Position numbers and translations under genes: made by a program. The notes below the pieces were generated by a model. That model had not been told where the DNA came from. It searched no databases and saw only the letters and a list, made by a program, of their open reading frames with translations. From the NCBI GenBank assembly GCA_040003255.1, contig JBDUCV010000030.1:1-27209 (forward strand): 27,209 nucleotides of DNA, read 5' to 3'. This stretch comes from JBDUCV01 sp040003255 (lineage in GTDB: Bacteria > Actinomycetota > Actinomycetes > Mycobacteriales > Jatrophihabitantaceae). Shown one piece after another: positions 1 through 7,776 of the stretch. Within the stretch, counting starts at the first letter, position 1. Every line of letters begins with the position of its first letter.

Positions 1-567
<567 letters not shown>

Positions 568-659
568 GGTACGGGCTCGGGACCGGTGCTCACGGATCGG
601 TCATTGGCCTCGGTTCAGCTTCGCGTCCGGGTGGGCGGTCCGCTGGGCGTGGCGGGCGG

Positions 660-1271
660 TCAGCCAGCCAGTCGAATCAGGCCGTAGTCGTAGGCGTGGC
701 GGCGGTAGACGACGCAGGGCTTACCGGTGTCGGCGTCGGCGAACAGGTAGAAGTCGTGTCCGACCAATTCCATCTCGAACAATGCTTGGTCGACGGTCAT
801 CGGTTTGGCCGGGTGTTCCTTCTGCCGCACGATCCGTCCGGGACCGTCGTCGAGGAACTGGTCCTCGGCCGGCTCGGCTGAGGAATCGGCGATTAGCCCC
901 ATCTCGGCGGTGGCGGCGGCGAGGGAGGTCGGCGTGCGACGTCCGTGGTGCACCCGGCGGCGGTCGGCGGCTTGGCGGAGCCGGCGCTCGAGCCGTTCAG
1001 TGGCGAGATCCAACGCCCGGTAGAAGTCCGCCGCGCAGGCCTCGCTGCGCACGACCGGTCCGCGGGTGCGGCAAGTGATCTCGATGTGCTGGCAACTGTC
1101 GTTCTGGCGCCGGTTGCGTTCGTGATGCAGCTCGACGTCGGTGCGGATGATCTTGTGGTCGTACCTCTCGACCCTGCCAAGCTTGTCGGTCACATGTTGG
1201 CGAAAGTGCTCTGGAACCTCTACATTTCGTCCGCGTACCACGACTTCCATGCGGCCGACGGCAGTGCCCAT
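660..1271 (-). CDS. hpf: Long-form ribosome hibernation promoting factor (HPF/RaiA family)
   Basis: A 203-residue protein with the two-part architecture of long HPF. The N-terminal S30AE/YfiA domain (about residues 8-105; MEVVVRGRN...VPEHFRQHV) binds the 30S decoding region. A variable linker follows, and then a C-terminal dimerisation domain (about 148-203) with KPMTVDQALFEMELVGHDFY and YRRHAYDYGLIRL. The family pairs 70S ribosomes into inactive 100S dimers in stationary phase. I chose the ATG at 1271 over the upstream GTG at 1292 because GGAGG (minus strand, 1276-1280) lies four bases before it. The gene lies between comF and secA as in mycobacteria. The 84-bp upstream gap carries two GGTGACCG direct repeats. 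Confidence 0.93.
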   Translation of the reverse strand: MGTAVGRMEVVVRGRNVEVPEHFRQHVTDKLGRVERYDHKIIRTDVELHHERNRRQNDSCQHIEITCRTRGPVVRSEACAADFYRALDLATERLERRLRQAADRRRVHHGRRTPTSLAAATAEMGLIADSSAEPAEDQFLDDGPGRIVRQKEHPAKPMTVDQALFEMELVGHDFYLFADADTGKPCVVYRRHAYDYGLIRLAG

Positions 1272-1275
1272 GTGG

Positions 1276-1280
1276 CCTCC
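1276..1280 (-). promoter_or_regulatory. Shine-Dalgarno sequence deciding the hpf start
   Basis: On the minus strand GGAGG is followed by CCAC and then the ATG at 1271. It makes the ATG the likelier start than the GTG seven codons upstream. Confidence 0.6.
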
Positions 1281-1376
1281 ACCAGTACTCACGACGCCGC
1301 AGCGCCACGACTCCGGTGACCGCTGCGTCGGGGTGACCGTGCGCGGAACGCGAACGCCTACTCGGTTCGGTCGGCC

Positions 1377-2099
1377 TCAGGTTAGCCCGGTCGGCACGGA
1401 CGTGCCAGCCGCCGACCTATGGCTGCTGGCCGCAAAACGGACCAATGTCGCCGCACCGCGACGCGGCGTCGCCGCCACCACCGCCGCGCCGGCTAGCCCC
1501 CAACCGGCCGCGGTCAGTGCGCGCGCGGCCTCGGCGAGGGTGGTTCCGGTGGTGACGATGTCGTCCACCAGAAGGGCGGACGCGGGGGTAGCCGGCCGCG
1601 CCGCGGCGAAGGCAAAGGCGAGGTTGGTGGCCCGTGCGTCTACGCCCAGGCCGGCCGAGTCGGCCACCGCACGGACCGTGTGCAACGCGCGCAGGACGGG
1701 AATCGCAGCAGGCCGCGCGGCACCGCGGGCGAGCCGCAGGACGTGGTCGCCGCCACGCCGCCGGGCGGCCGACGGCGCCGAAGGAATCGGGACGAGGACC
1801 GCGTCGGGACAGTGCGTGAGCCACCCTTCGACGGCCCGCCCGAGCAGCGCAGCCAGTGGCGCGGCGAGATCGCGGCGGTCGCGCTCCTTGTACGCGACCA
1901 ATGCCGCGCGAAGTCCGTCGGCGTACTCGCCGGCGGCCAGTACCGGCAGCCCGCGCGCCCCCCGGTGCACCAACGGTCCGGCTGGCTGGCAACTGTCGCA
2001 GAGCAGCGTGCCGGGCGCATGGCATGCCACGCACGACCTGGGGAGGATCAGATCGGCCAAGGCGGCAAGCACACCGACCACCGTGGTGCGGGACCTCAC
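1377..2099 (-). CDS. comF: ComF family phosphoribosyltransferase-like protein
   Basis: A 240-residue protein. Near the N-terminus it has a four-cysteine zinc-ribbon-like motif (C23, C26, C34, C37), typical of ComF/GntX proteins. The type I phosphoribosyltransferase signature LLVDDIVTTGTTLAEA lies about 45-60 residues from the C-terminus. In naturally competent bacteria ComF proteins take part in DNA uptake. In actinomycetes the role is not established, and the fold only suggests binding of a phosphoribosyl pyrophosphate-like ligand. The start is a GTG without a clear ribosome binding site. The gene sits 53 bp after lpqB and before hpf, as in Mycobacterium, where the homologue also lies between lpqB and hpf. 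Family assignment is firm, function is not. Confidence 0.85.
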   Translation of the reverse strand: MRSRTTVVGVLAALADLILPRSCVACHAPGTLLCDSCQPAGPLVHRGARGLPVLAAGEYADGLRAALVAYKERDRRDLAAPLAALLGRAVEGWLTHCPDAVLVPIPSAPSAARRRGGDHVLRLARGAARPAAIPVLRALHTVRAVADSAGLGVDARATNLAFAFAAARPATPASALLVDDIVTTGTTLAEAARALTAAGWGLAGAAVVAATPRRGAATLVRFAASSHRSAAGTSVPTGLT

Positions 2100-2152
2100 G
2101 CGTCACAACTGGCGGCGTCCGGGTTGTGGATGGGCGGCGGGACTGTGGAGAA

Positions 2153-3886
2153 CTACTCCAGGTAGGTAGGGCTCCGGCCGACAACGGTCGCGTTCAGCGG
2201 CTGGAAGGGGCTGACCCACGTCTGGTTCGGGCCGTCCTGCTTGAACACGCCGCCGTTCGACGAGACCCAGGCGACCGCGCCCGGTGCGGCGGCGATCGTC
2301 TGCGGGGCTGCGGGCAGTCCCTGTCGGTTGCGCTCGGTCCAGGCGGCGCCGTCGGCTTGTACCGACCAGACGCCGTAGCCGCTGGGGCCCACCCCAATGG
2401 CATACAGCGTGGTCTGGTCGTTCCAGTCGATGTCGGTGAGGTCGACATTCGACGGGGTGATCGGCGCCAAAGCCTCGACCCGCACGCTAGCGCCCTGTCG
2501 AGCCACCGTGCCGACGTATGCCGATGCCGGACCCTGATCCGCGGCAAGCACCAGCACCAGCCGAGCACCATCTGGACTGACCCGCACGGCTCGGATCTGC
2601 GCTGCCGATCCCGGCCCGAGGTTGATCGGCACGGCCACCGGCCTGGCCGCGCGCGCGACCCGGTACAGCGTCGAACCTCTGCCCACCCAAACCTCGGACT
2701 GGTCGGGAGCCCAGCTCGGCCGGGTGAGCTCCCCGGGCGGGATGCCGGCCTTGCGCAGGCCGCCCTTCAGCGTGCCGACGAGCAACGTCGATGCGCCGCC
2801 TGCTTTCGTGACGCCCGCGACGAGGAAGTTGCCGGAACCGTCCGGGGACAGCGCGAGCGCCGCCGAGGTGAGCCCGTAGGTTTTCAGCCCGAGCGGGCCG
2901 TCGACCGGGTCACCGTTTTGCTGTCGCAACGAGCCGTCGAGGATGTAGAAGGCCGGCGGATTGTTGAGCGTTCCGGCGGCAGCGAGCAGATGGTCCTTGT
3001 CATAGGTCACCGGGCGGCCGCCGTCGGTGATCGTGATGGGCGCTGGCTGTGCACTTTGCGCGAAGGTGTTGGCCAGCTGCGAGGCGAGCCGGGTGCGTGC
3101 ATCCGGGTCGAGTTGGCCGCTGCCCGGCAGCTCTATCCCCACACCGGAGCGCTCGGTGACCTCGGCGGCCTTGAGGTTGATTTGCTCCGGCAGCTTCTGC
3201 ACGGCGTTCGAGAGCGTCTGTTGGGGACCCTCCTGCAGCCGTTCGAGCAGCCATTTGGCCAGCGCCGGGCCGGTGAGGGCGGTGTAACGCGGGTCGGCCA
3301 CGAGGTGTCGGCCCGCCGAGTCGAGGAAGTACAGGGAGCGCAACTTGTATGCACTCGATCCGCTGCTGGCCAGCTCCGTTGCCCTGACGATGAGCCCCTG
3401 CCCGGGCACCTGAATGCGCCACTGGCCGTTGACCAGCTTCATGACGAACGACAGGGTGACCGCCTCTGATGCGGTCCCACCGGGCGACCCAGGCACCGGC
3501 GCGTAGACGCCTTGTCGCGTCAGCATCCCGATCTTGACGACCGACACGGGCACCGTGCGGGTCGCGGCGTTCATCGAGCCGACCTGGTAGGAGTCCACCA
3601 CCGTCGCCGTGCTGTCGTCCCACTTGGCCGATTGCTCGGGCGCCAGGAATTGCCGCGCGGTCGAGTGTTTGGCGTCGAGCGGGTTGACATTGGCCGCCAG
3701 GAACCCGGCGACGATCGAAGCCGGATCGGCGCCCGCCTCCGGCGTGCTCGTCGGCAGCGGCGGAGGTGATCCGCCTCCCACCGATTTGACGAACTCGGGC
3801 CTCGACGACGATGGGACCCCAGAACAGCCCGCCGACGCGAGGACTGCCACGGCACCGAACACGAGCAGAGTGGCGCGCATCGTCAT
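2153..3886 (-). CDS. lpqB: Lipoprotein LpqB, partner of MtrB
   Basis: A 577-residue predicted lipoprotein. The N-terminus MTMRATLLVFGAVAVLASAGC is a signal peptide ending in a lipobox with Cys21 as lipidation site. The -3 residue is Ser rather than the usual Leu. GVPSSSRPE follows directly, as expected for LpqB. A GerMN/sporulation-type domain covers roughly residues 190-300, and the C-terminal half has WD/TolB-like propeller features (LSPDGSGNFLVAG, VSPDGARLVLVL). In mycobacteria LpqB interacts with the extracytoplasmic part of MtrB and modulates MtrA phosphorylation. The start overlaps the mtrB stop (ATGA, 3883-3886), which implies translational coupling in an mtrA-mtrB-lpqB operon. Confidence 0.93.
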   Translation of the reverse strand: MTMRATLLVFGAVAVLASAGCSGVPSSSRPEFVKSVGGGSPPPLPTSTPEAGADPASIVAGFLAANVNPLDAKHSTARQFLAPEQSAKWDDSTATVVDSYQVGSMNAATRTVPVSVVKIGMLTRQGVYAPVPGSPGGTASEAVTLSFVMKLVNGQWRIQVPGQGLIVRATELASSGSSAYKLRSLYFLDSAGRHLVADPRYTALTGPALAKWLLERLQEGPQQTLSNAVQKLPEQINLKAAEVTERSGVGIELPGSGQLDPDARTRLASQLANTFAQSAQPAPITITDGGRPVTYDKDHLLAAAGTLNNPPAFYILDGSLRQQNGDPVDGPLGLKTYGLTSAALALSPDGSGNFLVAGVTKAGGASTLLVGTLKGGLRKAGIPPGELTRPSWAPDQSEVWVGRGSTLYRVARAARPVAVPINLGPGSAAQIRAVRVSPDGARLVLVLAADQGPASAYVGTVARQGASVRVEALAPITPSNVDLTDIDWNDQTTLYAIGVGPSGYGVWSVQADGAAWTERNRQGLPAAPQTIAAAPGAVAWVSSNGGVFKQDGPNQTWVSPFQPLNATVVGRSPTYLE

Positions 3887-5619
3887 CCGCCGCCCCGGAC
3901 ATCGATCAGCGCTTCGGGCTCAAGCGAGAGCGGCGAGCTGATCAGCGTGTCGCCGATCACCCGCGGCAGGGTCAGGCGAAATTGCGCACCGAGCCCGCGG
4001 TCGCCCCACGCCTGCAGCCAGCCGCCGTGTAGCCGGGCGTCCTCGAGGCTGATCGCAAGGCCAAGACCGGTGCCCCCGGTGAGTCGGCTGCGGGAGGGGT
4101 CCCCGCGCCAGAACCGGTTGAATACCAACGCAGCTTCACCGGGGCGCAGCCCTACCCCGTGGTCGCGGACGGTGACCGCGGCAGCGTGCTCGTCGGCTCC
4201 GATTGTGACGACGACCGGGCGCCCGTCGCCATGGTCGAGGGCATTACCGAGCAGGTTGCGCACGATCCGTTCGCCGCGGCGCGGATCCATCTCGACGAGC
4301 ACCGGATGGTCGGGGGCCCTCAGCACCAGCTCGCTGCCGTGACGAAGGGCCAGCACCCGGCTCGAGTCCAGGGCGTTGCCGACCACCACACGCAGGTCGG
4401 TCAGCTCGGCTTCCAGTCGCGCCACGCCGGCGTCATAGCGGGATATCTCGAGCAGGTCGCCGAGCAACGACTCGAACCGGTCGAGCTCTGCTTGCAGCAG
4501 CTCAGCCGCCCGGGCCAACTCCGGTGCGAACGCCTTGCGCTCGGCGTAAAGCAGTTCGCTGGCCATCCGGATCGTGGTCAGCGGGGTGCGCAGCTCGTGC
4601 GACACATCGCTGGTAAAGCGGCGCTGCAGCCGCGACAGCTCTTCGAGCCGGCGAATCTGGCGCTGCAGGCTGCCCGCCATGTCGTTGAACGACTGGCCCA
4701 ACTGAGCGACATCGTCGGTTCCTTTGACCGGTATGCGCTGGGCGAGGTCGCCAGCGGCGAGCCGGGCGGCCGTCTCGGCGGCCACCCGCACCGGGCGGAC
4801 GACCTGCCGGGTGACGAGCAGCGCGATCGCGAGCACGAAGAGCACCAGGCCGAGCCCGGCGAGCATGACGGTGCGTTGAACCAGGCGAATGGTCTCGGCC
4901 TCGGCGGTGAGTGGGAAGAGGTAATACAGCTCGAAGACCCCGCCGTTCGCGTTGACCGGCTCGCCCACGATCAGGCCAGGGGTGCTCGATCCGCCGGGCG
5001 CCACTTGGATCGGCGCATACTGCACGGCCTCGCCGTGCTGGACTAGCCTCTTCAACGCGGCAGGGATGGTCGTCGCGCTAGCAGATGCGCCCGGGACGTT
5101 GCGGTCCGAGGACTCGATCACGACATCGAACAGGCCTGCTCCGCTGCCGTTTGCCGCGAGCTCAGACTTGATCCGGTTGATCGCGTCCTTTTGACCCGCA
5201 ATGTCGCCGGGCGTCACAACCGCGAGCACCTGGCGGGCGAACTGCAGACCGGCATCGGCCTGCGCGACGGCAGCGGTGCGCTTCGCGTGCAACACACCGG
5301 CGGTGATCTGGTTGACCAGGAAGATGCCGATGATCAGGATGACGATGGCGGTGACCGCCAGCGTGGTGGCCGCAACCCGAAGCTGCAGCGAGTGCGCCCA
5401 GGTGCGCAGCCCCTCCCGTCCCAGTCGGGTTGCGTATCCGGAGAAGGTTCGCCAGACGCCGGCCGCCCCTTGACGGGCGACGCCCGCGGGCCAGAGGTAC
5501 GCGGGGCGCACGTCATGCGCAGGCGCCGGCTCGGCCGCCAGCGGCTCCGCCGGACCGGTGAGCTCCGCCTGACCGGTGAGCTTCGCCGAGCGCTCGGAGG
5601 CCCCGGTCACTCCCGTCAT
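3883..5619 (-). CDS. mtrB: Sensor histidine kinase MtrB
   Basis: A 578-residue membrane histidine kinase. A proline-rich cytoplasmic leader comes first, then TM1 (about 82-104), an extracellular sensor loop (about 105-250), TM2 (about 251-271), HAMP (about 272-325), a DHp domain with phospho-acceptor His341 in SDVSHELRTPL, and an ATPase domain with the N-box RIVRNLLGNALDHG and G-box TGGTGLGLAI. It phosphorylates MtrA and controls cell-wall hydrolases, division and osmotic responses in actinobacteria. The start overlaps the mtrA stop by four bases (ATGA at 5616-5619), and the stop overlaps lpqB likewise. The N-terminal leader contains a short imperfect repeat (LTGQAE/LTGPAE). Confidence 0.96.
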   Translation of the reverse strand: MTGVTGASERSAKLTGQAELTGPAEPLAAEPAPAHDVRPAYLWPAGVARQGAAGVWRTFSGYATRLGREGLRTWAHSLQLRVAATTLAVTAIVILIIGIFLVNQITAGVLHAKRTAAVAQADAGLQFARQVLAVVTPGDIAGQKDAINRIKSELAANGSGAGLFDVVIESSDRNVPGASASATTIPAALKRLVQHGEAVQYAPIQVAPGGSSTPGLIVGEPVNANGGVFELYYLFPLTAEAETIRLVQRTVMLAGLGLVLFVLAIALLVTRQVVRPVRVAAETAARLAAGDLAQRIPVKGTDDVAQLGQSFNDMAGSLQRQIRRLEELSRLQRRFTSDVSHELRTPLTTIRMASELLYAERKAFAPELARAAELLQAELDRFESLLGDLLEISRYDAGVARLEAELTDLRVVVGNALDSSRVLALRHGSELVLRAPDHPVLVEMDPRRGERIVRNLLGNALDHGDGRPVVVTIGADEHAAAVTVRDHGVGLRPGEAALVFNRFWRGDPSRSRLTGGTGLGLAISLEDARLHGGWLQAWGDRGLGAQFRLTLPRVIGDTLISSPLSLEPEALIDVRGGG

Positions 5620-6305
5620 GGCGGCCCGGCTTTGTACCCCACGCCACGCACGGTGAGCACCACCTCGGGCTTCTCGGGGTCGCGCTCAACCTTGGACCGC
5701 AGTCGCTGCACGTGGACGTTAACGAGCCGGGTGTCGGCGGCGTGCCGGTAGCCCCAGACCTGCTCGAGCAGCACCTCGCGGGTGAAGACCTGACGGGGTT
5801 TGCGGGCCAGCGCAACAAGCAGGTCGAACTCCAACGGGGTGAGGGCAATCGGCTCGTTGTCGCGGGTGACTTGGTGGGCCGGCACGTCGATGCTCACTTG
5901 CGCGTCAAGCGGACCAATGGTGAGCATCTCGGTGGCGAGGTCCTCGTGGTGGCGCAGCCGGGCGCGCATCCGGGCGACGAGTTCTTTGGGCTTAAACGGT
6001 TTGACGACGTAGTCATCGGCGCCCGATTCCAGACCCAGCACGATGTCGACCGTGTCGGTTTTGGCGGTCAGCATGATGATCGGCGTGCCGCTCTCGGCGC
6101 GGATCCCTCGGCAGACGTCCAAGCCCGACATGCCAGGCAGCATCAGGTCCAGCAGTACGACGTCGGGCTTGCTGTCGTGGAAAGCCTTCAGGGCGAGATT
6201 CCCGTCGGCGACGAACGACGGCTCGAAGCCGTCCGAACGCAGCACGATGCCGAGCATCTCGGCCAGGGCGGAGTCGTCGTCAACGACCAATACGCGCGGT
6301 TTCAT
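5616..6305 (-). CDS. mtrA: Two-component response regulator MtrA
   Basis: A 229-residue OmpR/PhoB-type regulator. The receiver domain starts MKPRVLVVDDDS, with the acidic pocket D9-D11, phospho-acceptor Asp53 in VVLLDLMLPGM and the switch lysine in VVKPFKPKEL. The C-terminal winged helix has LTPLEFDLL, the recognition-helix region DTRLVNVHVQRLRSKVE and ends VRGVGYKAGPP. The open frame extends 36 codons upstream, but the ATG at 6305 gives the canonical N-terminus and the usual family length (228 in M. tuberculosis). MtrA is the essential transcription factor partner of MtrB. Upstream, where mycobacteria carry tmk, lies a desaturase gene 76 bp away. Confidence 0.97.
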   Translation of the reverse strand: MKPRVLVVDDDSALAEMLGIVLRSDGFEPSFVADGNLALKAFHDSKPDVVLLDLMLPGMSGLDVCRGIRAESGTPIIMLTAKTDTVDIVLGLESGADDYVVKPFKPKELVARMRARLRHHEDLATEMLTIGPLDAQVSIDVPAHQVTRDNEPIALTPLEFDLLVALARKPRQVFTREVLLEQVWGYRHAADTRLVNVHVQRLRSKVERDPEKPEVVLTVRGVGYKAGPP

Positions 6306-6357
6306 GCGCACATCGTGGCACTTCGGCCTGGGTTGCGTGGTGACCCCGTCGCGACGC

Positions 6358-6376
6358 CCGAGCGCTTCGAGCTCGG
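6358..6376 (-). terminator. Possible weak terminator hairpin after the desaturase gene
   Basis: CCGAGC and GCTCGG pair around a 7-base loop five bases after the desaturase stop. An outer CCCG/CGGG extension is possible with a bulge. There is no T-tract. It could limit read-through into mtrA or be chance in GC-rich DNA. Confidence 0.3.
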
Positions 6377-6381
6377 CCGGG

Positions 6382-7353
6382 TCAGACCCGTGCGGACGCT
6401 GCAGTGTCGGCACGAGAGGCAGCGCGGGCCCGGGACTTTTCGCGCTGCTCGACGAATCGGCTCGCCTGTGCGTCCAGGCCGGTCATGAAAGCCGCGAGCT
6501 CCTCACGGGCCTGCTCGCCGGCCGGGCCGAGATCGGTGCGCTCGTACACCCGCCAGAACTTCAGGATCGGCGTCACCACCTCGTCGTGATGCAGACGGAG
6601 GTCGTAGATGCCGGCCTTGGCGATGGTCACCGAGTTGCGCAGGTAGTCGGTCATGCCGGCACCTGGCATTTCAAAGCCGACCACCTCGTCGCGGATCGCC
6701 GCCATTGTCTCGTCCGGCGCGATGTCGAAGGCCGCCGCCACCAGGTTGCGGTAGAAGACCATGTGCAGGTTCTCGTCGGTGGAGATCCGGGCGAGCAGCT
6801 GCTCGGCAAGCGGGCAGCCCGTGGCTTTGCCGGTGTTTCGGTGCGATACTCGGGTCGCGAGTTCTTGGAACGAGACGTAGGCGACGGCCTGCAGAATCGT
6901 TTTGTCGCCCGAGTCGTAGCCCGCGGTCATGTGCTCCATTCGCAGGGTCTCGAGTTTCACCGGATCGACGCCGCGGGTGACGACCAGATAGTCCCGCAGC
7001 GCGATGGCGTGCCGGCCCTCCTCTGCGGTCCAACGGCCGACCCACTGCCCCCACGCGCCATCGCGGCCGAACCGGGTGGCGATCTCGCGGTGGTAGGAGG
7101 GCAGGTTGTCCTCGGTGAGCAGGTTCACGACCATCGCGGTCTGCGCGACTGGGTCGAGGGGTGACTGCTCGGGCGCCCAGTCCTCGCCACCGAGAAACGC
7201 GAAGTCGCGACCACGGCTCCACGGGATGTACTCGTGCGGCTGCCAGTCCTTCGTCAATGCGAGGTGGCGATCGAGGTTGGACTCGACCACCGGCTCGAGT
7301 TCGTGCAGCAGCCGGGTCTGCAGATCAAGGGGGCGATGGTCAACGCTGGTCAT
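6382..7353 (-). CDS. Acyl-ACP desaturase, DesA type (soluble di-iron)
   Basis: A 323-residue soluble desaturase of the plant/mycobacterial stearoyl-ACP desaturase family. The di-iron ligand set is readable: Glu81 in LTEDNLPSYH, Glu112 and His115 in EEGRH, Glu164 in SFQELATR, and Glu194 and His197 in DENLH. The enzyme introduces a cis double bond into acyl-ACP using O2 and reduced ferredoxin. There is no membrane segment. The C-terminal 15 or so residues are Ala/Arg-rich and probably disordered. The ATG at 7353 lies six bases after a TATCCT -10-like element, suggesting a leaderless transcript, with palindromic half-sites upstream. Its place next to mtrA is unusual compared with mycobacteria. 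Which DesA paralogue it equals is not decided here. Confidence 0.92.
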   Translation of the reverse strand: MTSVDHRPLDLQTRLLHELEPVVESNLDRHLALTKDWQPHEYIPWSRGRDFAFLGGEDWAPEQSPLDPVAQTAMVVNLLTEDNLPSYHREIATRFGRDGAWGQWVGRWTAEEGRHAIALRDYLVVTRGVDPVKLETLRMEHMTAGYDSGDKTILQAVAYVSFQELATRVSHRNTGKATGCPLAEQLLARISTDENLHMVFYRNLVAAAFDIAPDETMAAIRDEVVGFEMPGAGMTDYLRNSVTIAKAGIYDLRLHHDEVVTPILKFWRVYERTDLGPAGEQAREELAAFMTGLDAQASRFVEQREKSRARAASRADTAASARV

Positions 7354-7359
7354 GCACCC

Positions 7360-7365
7360 AGGATA
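7360..7365 (-). promoter_or_regulatory. Predicted -10 element of the desaturase gene (leaderless)
   Basis: TATCCT on the minus strand, then six bases, then the ATG at 7353. The expected transcription start falls on or beside the start codon. No TTGACA-like -35 box is visible at the expected distance. The palindrome cluster at 7378-7398 occupies that region. Confidence 0.45.
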
Positions 7366-7377
7366 AACCTTCGGAGT

Positions 7378-7398
7378 CGTAACTTACGCCCGCGTAAG
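7378..7398. promoter_or_regulatory. Candidate operator: three TTACG/CGTAA half-sites upstream of the desaturase
   Basis: A perfect 16-bp palindrome CTTACGCCCGCGTAAG (7383-7398) overlaps a second inverted pair CGTAA-C-TTACG (7378-7388). The cluster covers the -35 region of the predicted desaturase promoter. Its size and symmetry are typical of TetR-type dimer sites, but the cognate protein is unknown. Confidence 0.5.
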
Positions 7399-7447
7399 CG
7401 GGTGCTACCGGCGTTGGGCCAGGAGGGTGGGCATGGTGCAGCCATCG

Positions 7448-7477
7448 CCGACCGCCAAACGGTCTCGTTGCGGTCGG
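7448..7477 (-). terminator. Terminator-like hairpin after the ThiS-like gene
   Basis: CCGACCGC and GCGGTCGG form an 8-bp stem. Inside it AACG and CGTT can pair across an AGAC tetraloop, leaving a 2-base bulge. It starts 17 bases after the ThiS-like stop codon at 7495-7497. There is no clear T-tract, which is common in actinomycete terminators. Confidence 0.55.
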
Positions 7478-7494
7478 AGTGAGCGACTGTCTGT

Positions 7495-7776
7495 TCAGCC
7501 GCCGGCGACGGATGGCAGGATGCGAACCTCCGCGCCATCGGCGACCGTCGTCGAAAGGCCGCCGGACGCCCGAACATCCTCGCCGTCGATGTAGATGTTG
7601 ACGTAGCGGCGCAGCGCGCCCTGTTCGTCGCGGATCCTGCGGGTCAGCGACGGATGTGCGTCTGCGAGGGCATCGAGCAGCGTTTGCAGAGTGCCGCCGG
7701 GCGGCTGGAGTTCGACCGTTTTCGCTCCGCCAGCCAATGGTCGCAGCGCACCTGGGAGCACGACCGAGATGGTCAT
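7495..7776 (-). CDS. ThiS/MoaD-family ubiquitin-like protein with C-terminal Gly-Gly
   Basis: A 93-residue protein starting MTISVVLPGALRPL and ending SVAGG. The length, the central TLQTLLDALADAHPSL segment, the RRYVNIYIDGEDVR strand and the terminal Gly-Gly are those of the beta-grasp sulfur-carrier family (MoaD/ThiS), whose C-terminal glycine is adenylated and thiocarboxylated. No ThiF/MoeB-type activating enzyme or MoaE partner is in the window, so its pathway is unknown. I chose the ATG at 7776 because it overlaps the stop of the upstream propeller gene as ATGA (7773-7776); the frame is open seven codons further upstream. The overlap implies coupled synthesis with the BNR protein. Confidence 0.82.
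   Translation of the reverse strand: MTISVVLPGALRPLAGGAKTVELQPPGGTLQTLLDALADAHPSLTRRIRDEQGALRRYVNIYIDGEDVRASGGLSTTVADGAEVRILPSVAGG

Noticed and set aside
1856..3469. Long plus-strand open frame of 537 codons opposite comF and lpqB
   Set aside because: It is rich in Arg/Gly/Asp, has no recognisable domain, and mirrors two well-supported minus-strand genes; such antisense frames are expected in GC-rich DNA.
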